From positions 4,914,007 through 4,978,006 of the forward strand of contig NC_079900.1 in the NCBI RefSeq assembly GCF_024868665.1: 64,000 nt of DNA, in the 5' to 3' direction. A program made the position numbers and the translations under genes. The notes under the pieces were generated by a model. That model did not search any database. It was not told the DNA's origin and saw only the letters and a list, made by a program, of their open reading frames with translations. Position 1 is the stretch's first letter, and each line of letters opens with the position of its first letter. Of the stretch, positions 34,224 through 52,700 are shown one piece after another. Source of the DNA: Triplophysa rosa. Its lineage: Eukaryota > Chordata > Actinopteri > Cypriniformes > Nemacheilidae.

Positions 34224-37200
34224 ATGTCACTCCGTACAGCTGTTCGTCTCTTCAGCGCTCCCGTCAGGAGTGTTTTGCAGTCCTGCAATACTAATATAAA
34301 GAGACATTACGCTGCAGTCGAGCACGCGCTGTCTGTACTGGAAACAGAGCTGGACGGTATCCGTGCAGCGGGCACGTGGAAGGGAGAGAGAGTGATCACG
34401 TCCAAGCAGGGTCCTCATATCTGCGTAGACGGAAGTAGCGGGGGTGAGCTGAACATTAATAAAGATTTATAGCCCAAAACAAAACCTAGTGAGTGAAGTG
34501 CAACATATGCTTTATATGTCAGCGTGTTACGTTTGGGTTTAACATTGCACTTGACCTCAGCGTACGTCACAAAGTTAATTTACTTCTCCGGTAAGTGATA
34601 AGAATAAGCCATGGGTCTGTATGGACATTTCCAACTTAATCTAGTGTTTCGTTGATTGTGATCATTTTCCTTTAAATGTGACTATTTATAATACATCAAC
34701 TTTTTTCTTTCAAGTCCAACTTCAAGTTAAAGAATGCATAAGATAAAAATGTATTTAGCAAATACATACGTAGTTGACATAACATTGTGTGGTAAATAAG
34801 ATTAAAATAAATAGGAAATGTACATATATTTGAAAACCTTTTAAGGTCTTTATATTTGAGTTTTGTCCTCCTAAATCTATATTTGGGCTGTCAAGTCTGT
34901 TTACAGCCACGCAATTTGCATTTGCTGTATGTTTTTCAAAGTGCCTTCCAGTGCATTTAAGGTATACATGTTTAACTATGATACAGAAACTCGTATTCTG
35001 ATTTTTTTCTACAGACATACTGAACTTCTGTGCAAATAACTACTTGGGTTTATCCAGCCATCCAGAGGTGGTGCAGGCAGGAATTGATGCCCTGCAGAAA
35101 TATGGAGCTGGACTTAGCTCTGTTCGCTTCATCTGTGGCACCCAGGTTAGGAAAAACCAGTATGTTAATGTTTAAAGTATTGATGCTTGAATAATTATTA
35201 TGTCTGTTTTCCTAGAGCCTTCACAAGAACTTGGAACAGAAGCTAGCTCAGTTCCACGAAAGAGAAGACTGCATTCTGTACGCCAGCTGCTTTGATGCCA
35301 ACGCTGGTCTGTTTGAGGTGACATTACTCATCATTACTAATGAAATGTAGAAGAAAACTGTGCGCCACTTTATGCATTGTAACATCACCTCTGTACTCTT
35401 TGTTTTAGGTTCTGCTGGGTCCTGATGATGCGGTGCTGTCTGATGAACTAAACCACGCCTCCATTATCGACGGCGTTCGACTGTGTCGTGCCAAGAGGTT
35501 CCGGTACAAACACATGGACCTGAATGACCTGGAGGAAAAGCTGAGAGAATCACAGGTGAGTTGGCTTGGATTTTATGTTGTGTGATTTGATGAAACGTAA
35601 ATAATATTTTGAATGAAACTGACGAAGTGGTTCCACATGTTATGGGGTGTAGCTTTGCATAAATTGTGTTTTCAATTTTTTACTTTGTCAATGTTTTTCC
35701 ACAGTCCTCTCGTCTGAGGTTGGTGGTCACAGATGGTGTTTTCTCCATGGATGGAGATGTGGCTCCTCTGCAGGGTATCTGTGATCTGGCTGAACAGTAT
35801 GGAGCGCTGGTCTTCATCGATGAATGTCACGCCACCGGCTTCCTTGGTCCCCGTGGCCGGTGAGTATACATGTACTTGTGTATGTACAAATGTATTTGTC
35901 TCATTAAAAATGGTGCATAATAGAATAGAATATATATAGATGGTGTTGTGTTGTTTGAAGATGACCTGTTTTTACTCCGAAGCTAGAATATACAAAAATA
36001 ATAATTTGGAATTATTTTGATGATCAGGCAACATATTTCATTTGGGACAATTAAGAGATCAAATTTTCTTTTTTGATGAGACATATGGCCAATCACTTTA
36101 ATATTTATTCCTAAAATTTCAAGTTACTTGCAGAGTACGGGTGAAAAGAATTGCCTCATTTTTAATGTCGACATAAAAAAGGTTATAAGAGGTCATATTG
36201 TCACATTTGAGTCGGACGGAAGGTCACAAACATGTGCTTCTTGAGAAAGTTAATGTATGCTTTTTGTATTTTATGTTCACAGAGGAACAGATGAGCTTTT
36301 TGGGGTGATGAACAGGGTGCACATTGTCAATTCCACGCTGGGAAAAGCATTAGGAGGAGCTGCAGGTTTGTATTTCTTTAAATACCAGTTATTCAGTATT
36401 AACTAAAACACATTGTTAATATTATACAACATCACTACGGCTGATAAAGTTGAATCTATCTTTTGCATAACAACAGTTGCATCGTTTATTTGCATCGTTT
36501 ATTTGTTGTTTCTCTAACACTTGGTCAGGTGGTTACACGGTTGGTCCTAAAGCTTTAATAGATCTGCTGAGACAGCGGTCTCGTCCGTACCTCTTCTCTA
36601 ACTCTCTTCCCCCTCCCGTGGTGGGATGTTCCATCCGTGCCGTGGAACTGCTGCTGGCATCCAATGAAATCGCGCAGAGCATGGCGGCCAAAACCATGAG
36701 GTAGTACTGAAAGGGTGATGTGGGGTTCTGCGGTATTTGTCGATTCGGTTTACGGTTACACCCTTTAGATCACGTTGCTGTGTTTATCCTTTGTGAACAC
36801 TAGATAAGCAGGGTTAAAACTACCAAGCTCGTTTTTAAAATAATCTGGTATAACAATTTCAGTCGACACAAAAATTGTTGACTTTTGCTGGACAGTCTGT
36901 ACCTGTTTAAAAGCATGAAAGAGTTCATTGAGTAAAAACTAACAATAGTGTTTTGTTTGTTGTCAAAGGTTCAGAAACAACATGACCCAGGCAGGCTTTA
37001 CCATCTCTGGCACAGCTCATCCCATTTGCCCCGTGATGCTGGGTGATGCTCGCCTGGCTTCTCTTATGGCTGATGACATGCTAAAACTAGGTGATAATTC
37101 GGCTCTCTGTTCAAAACATTTTTAAGTTATTTTGAGTACCTACCACGTGTCCAATTTCTTTGCAATACAAATAGATTTGTCCTAAAATAGAAGTTCGGTA

Positions 37201-37707
37201 ATTTCCTCATGTCTTTTTCAAACCTCCATGACTTCCATCAAACGCTATATTTCTAATATTCTGGCCACACGTTTATATAATAAAAGTAAATGTGGATTTG
37301 GGCTGTCAAACAAAATGAATTAAAACGCACCATGACCGCAATATAAATGTGGAATATATTGAGGTCAAATGATGTCTTTGTGTCAAATAGAGAGATTGGA
37401 GAAGTCATAAGGTTTGGAAAAACATGAGGGTGAATAAATGATGACAGGATTGTCATTTTGGGGTGAATTGTCCCTTGAAATGTGCTCACATAACTTTTCA
37501 TCAAGTATAAAATATGTGTGTGCGTGCGCGTGCGTGCGTGCGTGTCTCTCTCCAGGTGTGTATGTGATCGGATTCTCCTACCCAGTTGTTCCTAAAGGAA
37601 AAGCCCGTATTCGAGTCCAGATCTCTGCAGCTCACACCGATGAAGACATTGATCGTACTATAGATGCCTTCATACAGACCGGCAGAAAGCATGGTGTCAT
37701 TTCCTAA
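34224..37707 (+). CDS. gcat: glycine C-acetyltransferase (2-amino-3-ketobutyrate CoA ligase)
   Basis: Mitochondrial PLP enzyme that converts 2-amino-3-ketobutyrate and CoA to glycine and acetyl-CoA, the second step of threonine breakdown. Nine exons: 34224-34443, 35015-35145, 35216-35317, 35409-35555, 35705-35859, 36283-36365, 36529-36700, 36969-37090, 37556-37707. They encode 427 residues (human 419). The first 30 or so residues ([20 protein letters not shown]) are basic and hydroxylated, like a mitochondrial presequence. Family marks: [48 protein letters not shown] (Asp239, His242) and [10 protein letters not shown], where Lys273 should carry PLP. The C-terminus [17 protein letters not shown] is conserved. 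All splice sites are GT-AG. A GC box lies about 130 bp upstream of the start. An AATAAA for the 3' end is at about 37874. Confidence 0.97.
37205..37478. mobile_element. TTCACCC-type element, 3' half, in gcat intron
   Basis: Contains AACATGAGGGTGAATAAATG and ends GGGGTGAATTGTCCCTT, matching the right half of the family. The left TIR is not clear. Confidence 0.65.
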
Positions 37708-38467
37708 TGTCAGGAGCACACAGGCTGAGATTGGAGGAACTGCTACGGTCGTTTTTTGGAGTGACCTGTTAGAGCGAGGCTTCAGTTACATAATATATCA
37801 AAGCAAAAATGCTTTTGTGGCTACTGTGATTTATTATAAAGGTCAAATTTGATTATTTTTCAGAATTAACTGAATAAATGCTCTTGTTGATGATTCATAG
37901 TTGGGGTTTTCCTGTTAATTTTAATAGACAATGAATGGTACTAAAGATATACACCAATGCAACATTTTTCAGCCCAGCATCATTGAGATGTTGCCAAAAT
38001 TTTATGGATTTTCTTTTTGTCTGTAATCCTCGACTGATTCTATGAGATTGAATCTCTTTGTATTTCTACATTATACAAAAAACATACTTGATTGTTACAA
38101 CGAATGGCAAAGAATGTTTAGAAATATTTGGAATTTTTGACACACTAAAAAAGTAAAAAAGAATAAAAAATCTTAACTTTTTTTGAGGAGTTTGTGTGCA
38201 CATTACTGTATTATTACAAAAATATATACACCAGTCATTTCATTATTTTGTTTACTTTTGAGAAAGTACATAAATTACAGTATTTCTTTAACTATTAGGA
38301 AAGCAAACAATTGCGTATGTGTGTATATATATATATATATATAACCATCGTTTATTTATTATTGGGAACGTTAATGATTGTTATTAAAACGGACCAATCT
38401 GCTTTCAACATTCTGATATTCCGCGCCATCAGACCCACAACTTCCTCCTATTTGCACGCTTTGTGTA

Positions 38468-38476
38468 TTTCCCGCC
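38468..38476 (+). promoter_or_regulatory. E2F site upstream of mcm5
   Basis: TTTCCCGCC is a perfect match to the E2F consensus TTTSSCGC. It is about 290 bp before the mcm5 ATG. MCM genes are classic E2F targets. Confidence 0.6.
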
Positions 38477-38602
38477 AGTGCTGTAGTTCAGAACCTCCTT
38501 TTTTTAATGACGTTTTACGCCACAGTGCATTTCTGTCCAATGCGCAAGACGAAAAAGACCGTGGGGGCGGAGTCTGAGTTCAGCGGAGGGCAGGGCTAAA
38601 GG

Positions 38603-38615
38603 TTTTGCCGCGAAA
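38603..38615 (-). promoter_or_regulatory. second E2F-like site upstream of mcm5
   Basis: TTTTGCCGCGAAA reads TTTCGCGGC on the minus strand, close to the E2F consensus, 145 bp before the start codon and near the likely transcription start. Confidence 0.55.
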
Positions 38616-38759
38616 GTCAGCACTCCGTGCCTGGTGCGTCTCAGTGGAGCACGTTGTTGATTGTAACGAGAAATAATAGGCGTAATTGACAAAATATAGC
38701 ACTTTTTAGAATAAATATATTACTCGTAATTTATTGCATTATATTGGGATACGCGCAAA

Positions 38760-44812
<6,053 letters not shown>

Positions 44813-45097
44813 AGAAATGTTTTTTGTCGGAGAATAACCTGAACGTCTGTTGTTTAAAAGCAGATAGATAGTGAGATGGGATGCATCACAAAAATGTTGT
44901 GTTTCTTGTATATAGTTTCCTTGCTTTACATATACATTAAATATATCAACTTCCTGCAAGTGCATGCAGGATTGGTTCAAAGTTGTCACAAGATTTTGCT
45001 GTGTAATGTGGTTTATTAAGTCCTCGGAAAGTGAAAATCTTTCATTTGATCCGGTCTTTAAAAACATTTTGTACAACTTAAATGTTGTTTTGAAAAC

Positions 45098-45146
45098 AAT
45101 AAATAATAAAGCATTTAAGAAATGAATTTCAATGTTGGTCTTTATT
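45098..45146. terminator. abutting polyadenylation signals of mcm5 and hmox1
   Basis: AATAAA occurs on the plus strand at 45098-45103 and 45105-45110 (mcm5). TTTATT at 45141-45146 is AATAAA for hmox1 on the minus strand. Expected cleavage sites fall within the same few tens of bases. Confidence 0.6.
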
Positions 45147-45353
45147 CATCTCTAGATACAGGACACAAATTAAACATTTACGTTTTTATTTCCCAAGTAG
45201 CCTATATGAAAAATATTTACATATTTTAATAGGTTGCACTGTAACAGTATTATTTTATTGCCTTTGCAAACTTTAAAAGTATTGTGTCTTTGATTAGTGT
45301 TTAAAAAGCTTGTAGATTAGATCTCGCAGTATTTATACAGTATTTAATATGAA

Positions 45354-48012
45354 TCAAAAAGCATAAACTCCCATTCCAACAGTTGCTAAAGCAACACCCA
45401 CACCCAAAGCAAACTGCAGAACCGGAGAGCTGGCGAAAGTGTTTGATGTGACGTCATTTCCTAAACAAAAACAAACGACAATGATTTATTAATGATTAAA
45501 CAATAATAATGTTTACTGTATCAAACTATATCACTAGATACTCACTGGAATTTTCCTCTGTGATGCTGAGCATTTTCTGAAGATCATCAAAAACCTGTTA
45601 ACAAGAATATTTTCAATTCAATTGAATGTGTCATTTGAATTGTAAGACCTTTCGTTGATGCAAAAAAGATTTTTCCCTCTTTTGACGTTTCAGCAAAACA
45701 TATACTCACCTCAATGTTGAACTCGAACGCTCTGGTGGCCTCGTCCAGAACGTCCCGTCTCTCCTGCTCGGTTAAGTCAATGCTGTTCATTCTGCCCCTG
45801 TACAGCTGCTTGAATTTGTTGGGGCTCGTCACTCCAGGAAACAAGAAAAATGCCACCCCTTTGTTGCCACTCAGCCCCAAGGATTTCTGGGTAATTTTGC
45901 CCAACACTTGACCTCCCGACAGGTCCCCGAGGTAGCGTGTGTAGGTGTGTGCCACCAGAAGATTTGGGCTGTTTTTGCCAATCTACAGTATAGAGGAACA
46001 GAGAGTGCCGAGTTATGAGAAAATAAAAACTGAAACTTGCTAGAATTTCATATCCTCATATAAAAAAAGGGTCAGTATGTCACGCCCTTTGACATCTTAA
46101 CCGATCAATCTGTCATGACGGTCTTCACATGTCCTTGCATGATAATTTACACTGCGTTTTACATTTATGCATTTGACAGATGCCGTTATAGAGGAATATC
46201 AGAACAGACGTACCTCTCTCAGTCTTTGGGTGTATCTGTGTGTGGCCGCAGGCACTGATATTTTCTTCCTCCATTGAGGTCCAAAGAAATGCTCCAGGTC
46301 TTGTTCCAGAGACTCCAGCCGTGCCAGCTCCTGAGGGAAATAGATGGGCTGTACTGCAGGGTGGTCACAGTTCCTGTCCAGCTCCTCCTCAAGCGCTTGG
46401 TAGATCTCATACAGAGAACACAACAGGAGCTGCAAAAACAAAAATGATGGATCTAAAAATTTGGGTTTTGTAACCTGTCTGTGTTGTCTTACCGTTGTTT
46501 GTTTTATTTGATTATTTCTTGATTTTTATAGGCGATATATAGTGTATTAGCTATATTGTTACTCCCTTCTTTCGGGACACAACAGGATGTTTTTTCGTTC
46601 AATTAAAAAAAACTTGATTTATACCAAAGCTGTGATTAAATAATATTTAAAATATTGTTCAGGTTCATTTCAGTCTCTTTGTTGTTTCATTTATCTCAGT
46701 ACATGCATACATAATACATTCATATCTTAATACATATTGTGCATATTACAACAATAATTATCAGTACCTATCCTGATTTTGCTGGAATGAGTCGAGTCAT
46801 TTTGATTTTTATAGCACTTTTTTTTACAATTTAGCAGCTGACAAGAAAGCAACTATCTCACAGTAAGTGTTATCGTTTCTTACCTTATACTGTGTTTGTG
46901 TGATCCGTCCTTTCTGATAGTTGAGCATCAGTTGTGTGTTCTCCGCTCTTATGTGACTGTCTTTAGTCGCTGCTTTAATCTGCTCGGACAAATCGCTGTT
47001 TAGAAAACATAACACAGTTATTCATTAACAGTGTTTATTTCTGTTTTATTTTCAGAAACAATTATTTGCATGAAATAAATTTCATACAAATTGACACTAT
47101 TAAATGGTCGTTCACAATGCAAGCCATAAGGTTATGTGATTATCAGACATCTTTCCCTAATCATTTGTACTGAAATAATATTTGCTTTGTGCTTGTTTAT
47201 CAGTACTGGTTAGTTTTAAAGGGGTCATATGGCACGATTACGTGTTTTTCTGTGTCTTTGGTGTGTTATACTTAAGTTGTCCATGCATGTATTAGACACG
47301 TAAAATTGTAAAAATGAAAGTGTCAGAACAAAATCTATCTAAAAGCGAATGCTCACCCAGACCTGCCTGAAACGCCTCGTGTAACCACACCCCCACAAAT
47401 CTACGTTCGTTCGTGGTATGATTTGACTAAGATCGCCCAAATGTATACGCAAGTAAGGTGGGCGTACCTGTCAGTACAATTGCTTTGGAACCTGATGTTC
47501 CAAATATGGTAAGAGGCGTTACATTTCCGTCACACGCTTGCAGTGTTCGACCAATCACTACACACTGGTTAACTGGCCAATCATAGCGCACCTGGCTTTT
47601 CAGAGCCCTGAGCTTTGTAAAAAATCTGCGCGTTTCACAGAGGCGGGGCGAAGAGGAGATACAGACATGCACAGTGTGTGGAAAATACAGCGTTGTTGAA
47701 CCTTAAATTGTGAATACACATTGCATTACATCTAAAACAAACGATAATATTCGTTTTAGCCGTGTCATATGACCCCTTTAATATTCACTAACTGACTTGG
47801 TGAGTGGAACTGCAATATGCATTTTCTACAACTATCTTCAACAAGAGTGTTTTACTACAACTCTGTCTACTTGGTGTCCTTTCAGAAACTTATTTTTAAC
47901 AAACATTGATATGAGTTATATTAGTTTTATTTGATGACTTTGGCATAATATAAATTATAGAGCCTTTTTACCTGTTAGGGCTGTCTACTGGTTTGTTCTT
48001 CAAAGATTCCAT
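45354..48012 (-). CDS. hmox1: heme oxygenase 1
   Basis: Microsomal enzyme that opens haem to biliverdin, CO and iron. Six coding exons in transcription order: 48012-47972, 46995-46884, 46429-46214, 45982-45710, 45594-45546, 45460-45354. They total 798 nt and encode 265 residues (human 288). Starts MESLKNKPVDS. Proximal haem ligand His28 lies in ATKDSHIRAEN. The signature RYLGDLSGGQ (Gly142-Asp143) and FKQLYRGRMNS are intact. The last 19 residues (FALGVGVALATVGMGVYAF) form the C-terminal ER-membrane anchor. Teleosts may have two hmox1 copies; I do not assign a or b. A 5' non-coding exon ends at 48090, preceded by a TATA box, with two antioxidant-response-type elements further upstream. The large first coding intron carries a TTAA transposon. 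Convergent with mcm5. Confidence 0.97.
47220..47777 (-). mobile_element. TTAA-flanked TIR element, copy B, in hmox1 intron
   Basis: Flanked by TTAA at 47216-47219 and 47778-47781. Termini are AGGGGTCATATGGCACG and, inverted, AGGGGTCATATGACACG. It is the same family as 16511-17036 but in opposite orientation, and very similar across the interior. Confidence 0.85.
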
Positions 48013-48089
48013 TCCTAAAATAACATATTTATTATTAAATATAGCTATTCTCCATAATAACAGTTTAAAAAAATCTACGAAATCTTTAC

Positions 48090-48140
48090 CTGTGCTGTAG
48101 TTGAAGTGCCTTGCTAAGGCTTCTGTTCTGTTCTCAGTGT
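48090..48140 (-). other. hmox1 5' non-coding exon
   Basis: On the minus strand a donor (CAGCACAG then GTAAAG) ends at 48090. The transcription start is put near 48140 from the TATA box. The next exon begins at 48014, two bases before the ATG, after ATTTTAG. Confidence 0.6.
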
Positions 48141-48162
48141 AAACTCCCTGCCTGATCTAGTT

Positions 48163-48173
48163 CTTTTTATATA
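48163..48173 (-). promoter_or_regulatory. hmox1 TATA box
   Basis: TATATAAAAAG on the minus strand, about 25-30 bp upstream of the inferred start and 150 bp before the hmox1 ATG. Confidence 0.75.
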
Positions 48174-48290
48174 GGCTACGTCCTTCCCATATGACCCACT
48201 AGATTAGTCAAATAGGAAGTGAAAATGTTGATGCAGTTTCCCCATGCTTGTGCAAACCATGACTGGACAGAAACCTGCAACAGTTTCTCA

Positions 48291-48300
48291 TGACACAGCA
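48291..48300 (+). promoter_or_regulatory. antioxidant response element, proximal
   Basis: TGACACAGCA matches the ARE/StRE core TGACnnnGC(A) bound by Nrf2-small Maf and repressed by Bach1. It lies about 120 bp upstream of the TATA box. Confidence 0.7.
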
Positions 48301-48506
48301 ATGAGAATCACATGACGTTCAGCAAAGCCAAGAATACGACGTGACATCAAAAAGTAAAGTGTTTGATTTAATGTGTTTAGTCACTAATGTGTATTTGAAA
48401 GAATGTTATTAAGTGCTATTTAGTTGCTGTTGCTGTTAAGGGGACTCTGTAGTGTACACAATGATTTCATGACTATACTGTTTTCCTATTGGTGTGCTGC
48501 TAAACA

Positions 48507-48516
48507 TGACACAGCA
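48507..48516 (+). promoter_or_regulatory. antioxidant response element, distal
   Basis: An identical TGACACAGCA, also preceded by A, 216 bp beyond the proximal site. Multiple AREs are a hallmark of vertebrate HMOX1 control. Confidence 0.7.
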
Positions 48517-48579
48517 TACAGTGAGACTGTGCAGTTTAATGAACTCTAGGAAATATTCAGAGCTCAACTCAGAAATGTC

Positions 48580-49796
48580 TTGTGACTGGTAACTTCTTTC
48601 CCCCCCAATTAGCCCAGTTGAGGTTTCATAAATGTGTTACTTGAGGCAAAAAAACATTTTTTTAGGATCGGTAGATCAGTTTGCATCGGAGTTGGAGAGG
48701 ACTGTTTTTTTGAAGTGCACACATTTATTTTCTAGAGAAAAGGTCTTTGAAAAGTAGATCATAGCTGAACATTTTCTGGCATTTCAGGCAACACATTTTA
48801 CAATACAAAAATTAAGATAATATGTAAATAAATAATAATTAAAGAATTAATTTGTAAGGTATTCATGATAGTAGAAAGAAATTTATTGTAGAAATATTTT
48901 AATGGTTATCACTTCATTCACAAATCAAATAGCCTACCTGAAATAAGTAATAGGCTGTGTTATATTTAATCATTGTATATAGGCTATTATAATACCATGT
49001 ATTCTGGGTCGTCTTTATTTTTTATAACCATACCTCTTTTCTACAGTAACTAGTGCCTAAATGTATGTAAAGCTGCTTTGAAACAATGCAAAATTGCAAA
49101 AGCACTTTGTATTAAAATTTTTCTTAAAAACAGAACAGATTTGAGAGTCTCTACACAGCTAAATCACAACATTCACGCAAGCGATACAGGTCAGGAAGAC
49201 ATTCTAGTGGGCGTGAACAAAGAGCACCGTTAACCACGCCCACGATGTATTTTATTGGCTCAGTTCTGATGTCAATCCGTTCATGACGTCAAAGTGCGCT
49301 CTCCTCTTCGAGTAAGACGATGTTATGAAAGCCGTGAGATCTCAAAGATGTAGTTTATACAATTCCTGATATTTATTTTTCATTTCTCTGCCATTAAAGG
49401 ATCGTAGGAGCAGCAGTCGTGGGCGGTATGTTTGTTTGATGACAATATTTTCACTTGATAGTGTTTTTCGCGCTTACATGTGCTGGATGTTGCAGCAACA
49501 CAGAAGCCTTACGTGACTACATAAGCTGCAATGTCTACCGTTAAAATACTAATACTAATAATACGTTGTTTTAATAATATGATGTTTTTGTAATATGGTA
49601 GGACATTTAAGGATAGTTGTGCATTAGCTAAAAAAATAAGCATTTGTTTCTACATTTGGTACGTTTTTAGTTAGTTGAATTTATTTTAATAAAACATATA
49701 GTGAATTAATACACTAATTTATCTTTAATAATTGTTAATAATAACAGCTAATGCTTTTCGTTTAAGTCTGGTTTTTTATTTCTACCTGCAGGCCTC
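48580..49796. other. hmox1-foxred2 intergenic region and foxred2 5' UTR intron
   Basis: Mostly AT-rich spacer. A SINE-type tail (ATGTAAAGCTGCTTTGAAAC) is at about 49049-49115. A palindromic CRE (TGACGTCA) is at 49284-49291. A non-coding foxred2 exon ending at 49425 (GGGCG then GTATGT) is spliced to 49791. Confidence 0.6.
49284..49291 (+). promoter_or_regulatory. CRE-type site near foxred2 start
   Basis: TGACGTCA lies about 140 bp before the inferred end of the non-coding first exon. CREB/ATF-type control is inferred. Confidence 0.45.
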
Positions 49797-52700
49797 ATGA
49801 GTCCAATTCAACGTCTCTTCTGGCTTCTATGTGTCCTGAACCTGGTCTTGGCCACCAGTTCTGGTTCTGATCCTCATGGCAGTAATGACACACTGAGCCA
49901 TGAGTACTGTGTGCTGGGAGCCGGACCCGCAGGGCTCCAGATGGGATATTTTCTCTCCATGAGGCAGAGAGATTACATCATACTGGAGCGAAACTCTGGA
50001 CCGGGCAGCTTCTTCAACATGTGAGAGATCTCTGATTGATGATGGAGGTTTTTTCTGTTTTTGAACCTAAAGCATTACAATCTAACGAAGATGACAAATG
50101 TGGAGTCAGATTAGCTGCACACTTATTTCTATCCTATAGAAATATATCTCATTACGCACCTAAAACAGGTCGCGAACATTATTTCATGTTCCCCTTAAAG
50201 GGAAAATATAAAGAGATTACTGAAGTCACTCTTGTTTTTTCAGATATCCTCGCCACAAAAAACTCATCAGCATAAACAAAATTTACACCGGGAGGCGGAA
50301 CAGAGAGTTCAATCTGCGCCATGATTGGAACTCTCTGTTGAGCGACAGGCCCGACCTCCTGTTTCAGCGAATAAGCAGAGAGCTTTATCCAAATGCTGAT
50401 GACTACCCACGCTATCTCTCGCTGTTTGAACAAGAGCTGGGACTGAAGGTTAAATATGGAGTTGATATTGGGAGAATTAAAGCATTAGGTTTTCGTGGAG
50501 ACCAAGGCTATGTCCTGACCGATCAGAATGGTGTCCGTTATCAGTGCCGGTGATAATTCCTTTCATTTATTTGATCACAGTTTCAATAGTGTATGTCCTG
50601 TTTTGGATAACACTTTTTTTCCCTGTAGTGTCCTGCTGGTGGCCACTGGCCTTTGGGTTCCACAGCAGGTGGATTTTCTCGGTTCTGACCTGGTGGAAGG
50701 TTATGAGTCTATTCCCACCGATCCTGAAGAGTTTAAAGACCAAGCTGTGTTAATCCTCGGCAAGGGAAACTCTGCCTTCGAGACGGCACAGAGCATCTTG
50801 GGTAGAGCAAGCCGGATTCACCTGTACAGCCCCAGTCCTGTACGACTGGCATGGCAAACGCACTACGTTGGGGACCTCAGGTATCGAATTTGAGACCTTG
50901 TCATACTGTATCCTCTCTTATTTTCTGTTTGAAGGGCTAGTTCTATTCTGTAATTTAAAATATTTACACTTTTGTTTTCAGGGCAGTGAATAATGAGTTA
51001 TTAGACACATACCAGCTGAAATCTCTGGATGGTCTAGTAGAGGGAAGACTGGATGATATTGCCATTGTCCGTAGGGTAAACAACGAGGGAAAAAGAAGGA
51101 CGGGAAATAAAACAAGCGGAAAATCTCTAAAAGCAAAAGAGCAGCTTTATTTAACTCTGTCTGAACTTTTGGACAACCAGAATGGCAACAAGAGTTCAAA
51201 CGTCACAGCGCAAAATCTACCTGGGTACCATACTGATAACTTCTCGCTCAGACAGCCGTATGACCGAGTGATCCGATGCCTGGGCTTCCGTTTCAACTTC
51301 TCCATTTTCGATGGGTAAAATCAAACTTCTACAATATTTTAATGACTAATGTTCACAAAAGCAGCCATGCAGAAGATGCTCAGCATCTCATTACATTGAC
51401 ATTTTTTTCAGATCTGCACAACCCCCTCAATGCAGTGGTGCCCGAGGCCGGCTGCCAGGGGTAACAGCCTGGTACGAAGGCAGAGGGACGCCCAACTTGT
51501 TTGTGCTCGGCACGGCGGCCCACTCCAGAGACTATCGTCTGTCAGCTGGAGGATTTATTCATGGCTTTCGCTACACAGGTGAGTGCTACACTTTGCGTTT
51601 TATGACAAACTTCGTTGTCCGTCACACATGAATCAGTATTAAAATATCTCATGCTACTGTAGTACGAGCTGTTCATAAAGTCCTGGAGCAACGTTATCAT
51701 AACATTGCTTGGCCCGCTACAAAGTTACCCATCAGTCAGCTGCAGTCATGGATTCTTAAAAGGGTGAATGAAGCTTCAGGGCCGTACCAGATGTTTGCGC
51801 TACTGGGAGACATTATTCTACTGCGAGGGTAAGAAATTTATATTTGCGAGTTGTATATGTGTGTGTGTGTTTAAAATAAAATACAACTTTTACTTTCTAG
51901 GTCTCACTGTGAATATCTGGAGGAGTTTCCTTTACAGGCCCTGTCCCAGCTGTCTGCACTGTCTGGGCGTCATGTTTCAGAACATGGGCTCATGGTCTTG
52001 GTCATGCAGTATGGACTGAACCACACCGATACACTAGGACCAGGTCGGGCTGAGTCAGAATGGACCAAAGCCTGGAGGTCCAACTTCCTCCATCCAGTAT
52101 TGTACTACTACAAAACACTACCTACAGGTGAGTTATGTTCATTCTGGAGCTCTCAGTTTGTGATATTTATGGAAATGCACAAAATGCTTGATTAAATAAA
52201 TGTTCATATTTCTACCACTATTAAAGAATAATCATTGTAACCTGTCTGTTCCTATAGAAAAGGATATGAGACAGCGTCCAGTCGGTTGGCCCCTCCCACG
52301 ACCAGAGGCGGTGCATCACATGGTCGAGGACTTCTTAACAGAATGGGATCAGCCCATATCACACAGTCAGCCTCTCAGACGCTTCCTCGAGTACTGCCTT
52401 CAAACTGACCTCAGACCCTTTTATGCTGGTCAGTATATTCATCCTACAAATGCACAGTCATACCAAGATGCACAATGATTCTTGCAGAGTAAAATCTGAA
52501 CATATATTAGGAAAGTAAGCAGGGTCAGTACTGATTTTGAGGGACTGACACTGTTTGGATATTCAATAGTTCAACTCACTAAATATTTACATTGGGGATA
52601 TTTTATGTGCATTTAAAAGTGTCTTATTTCTTTCTCTTCAGAATCCTGTTTCCTTATGTCCCTCACCAGTCGTAACCCACCCGTCTTCTGTCGTCAAGGT

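Larger units (their letters stand above)
37708..38759. other. gcat 3' UTR and mcm5 promoter region
   Basis: The gcat 3' UTR runs to an AATAAA near 37874. A (TA)n run lies at 38326-38342. The right third is the mcm5 promoter and 5' UTR, with two E2F-type sites listed separately and a GGGGGCGGAG box near 38562. Confidence 0.65.
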
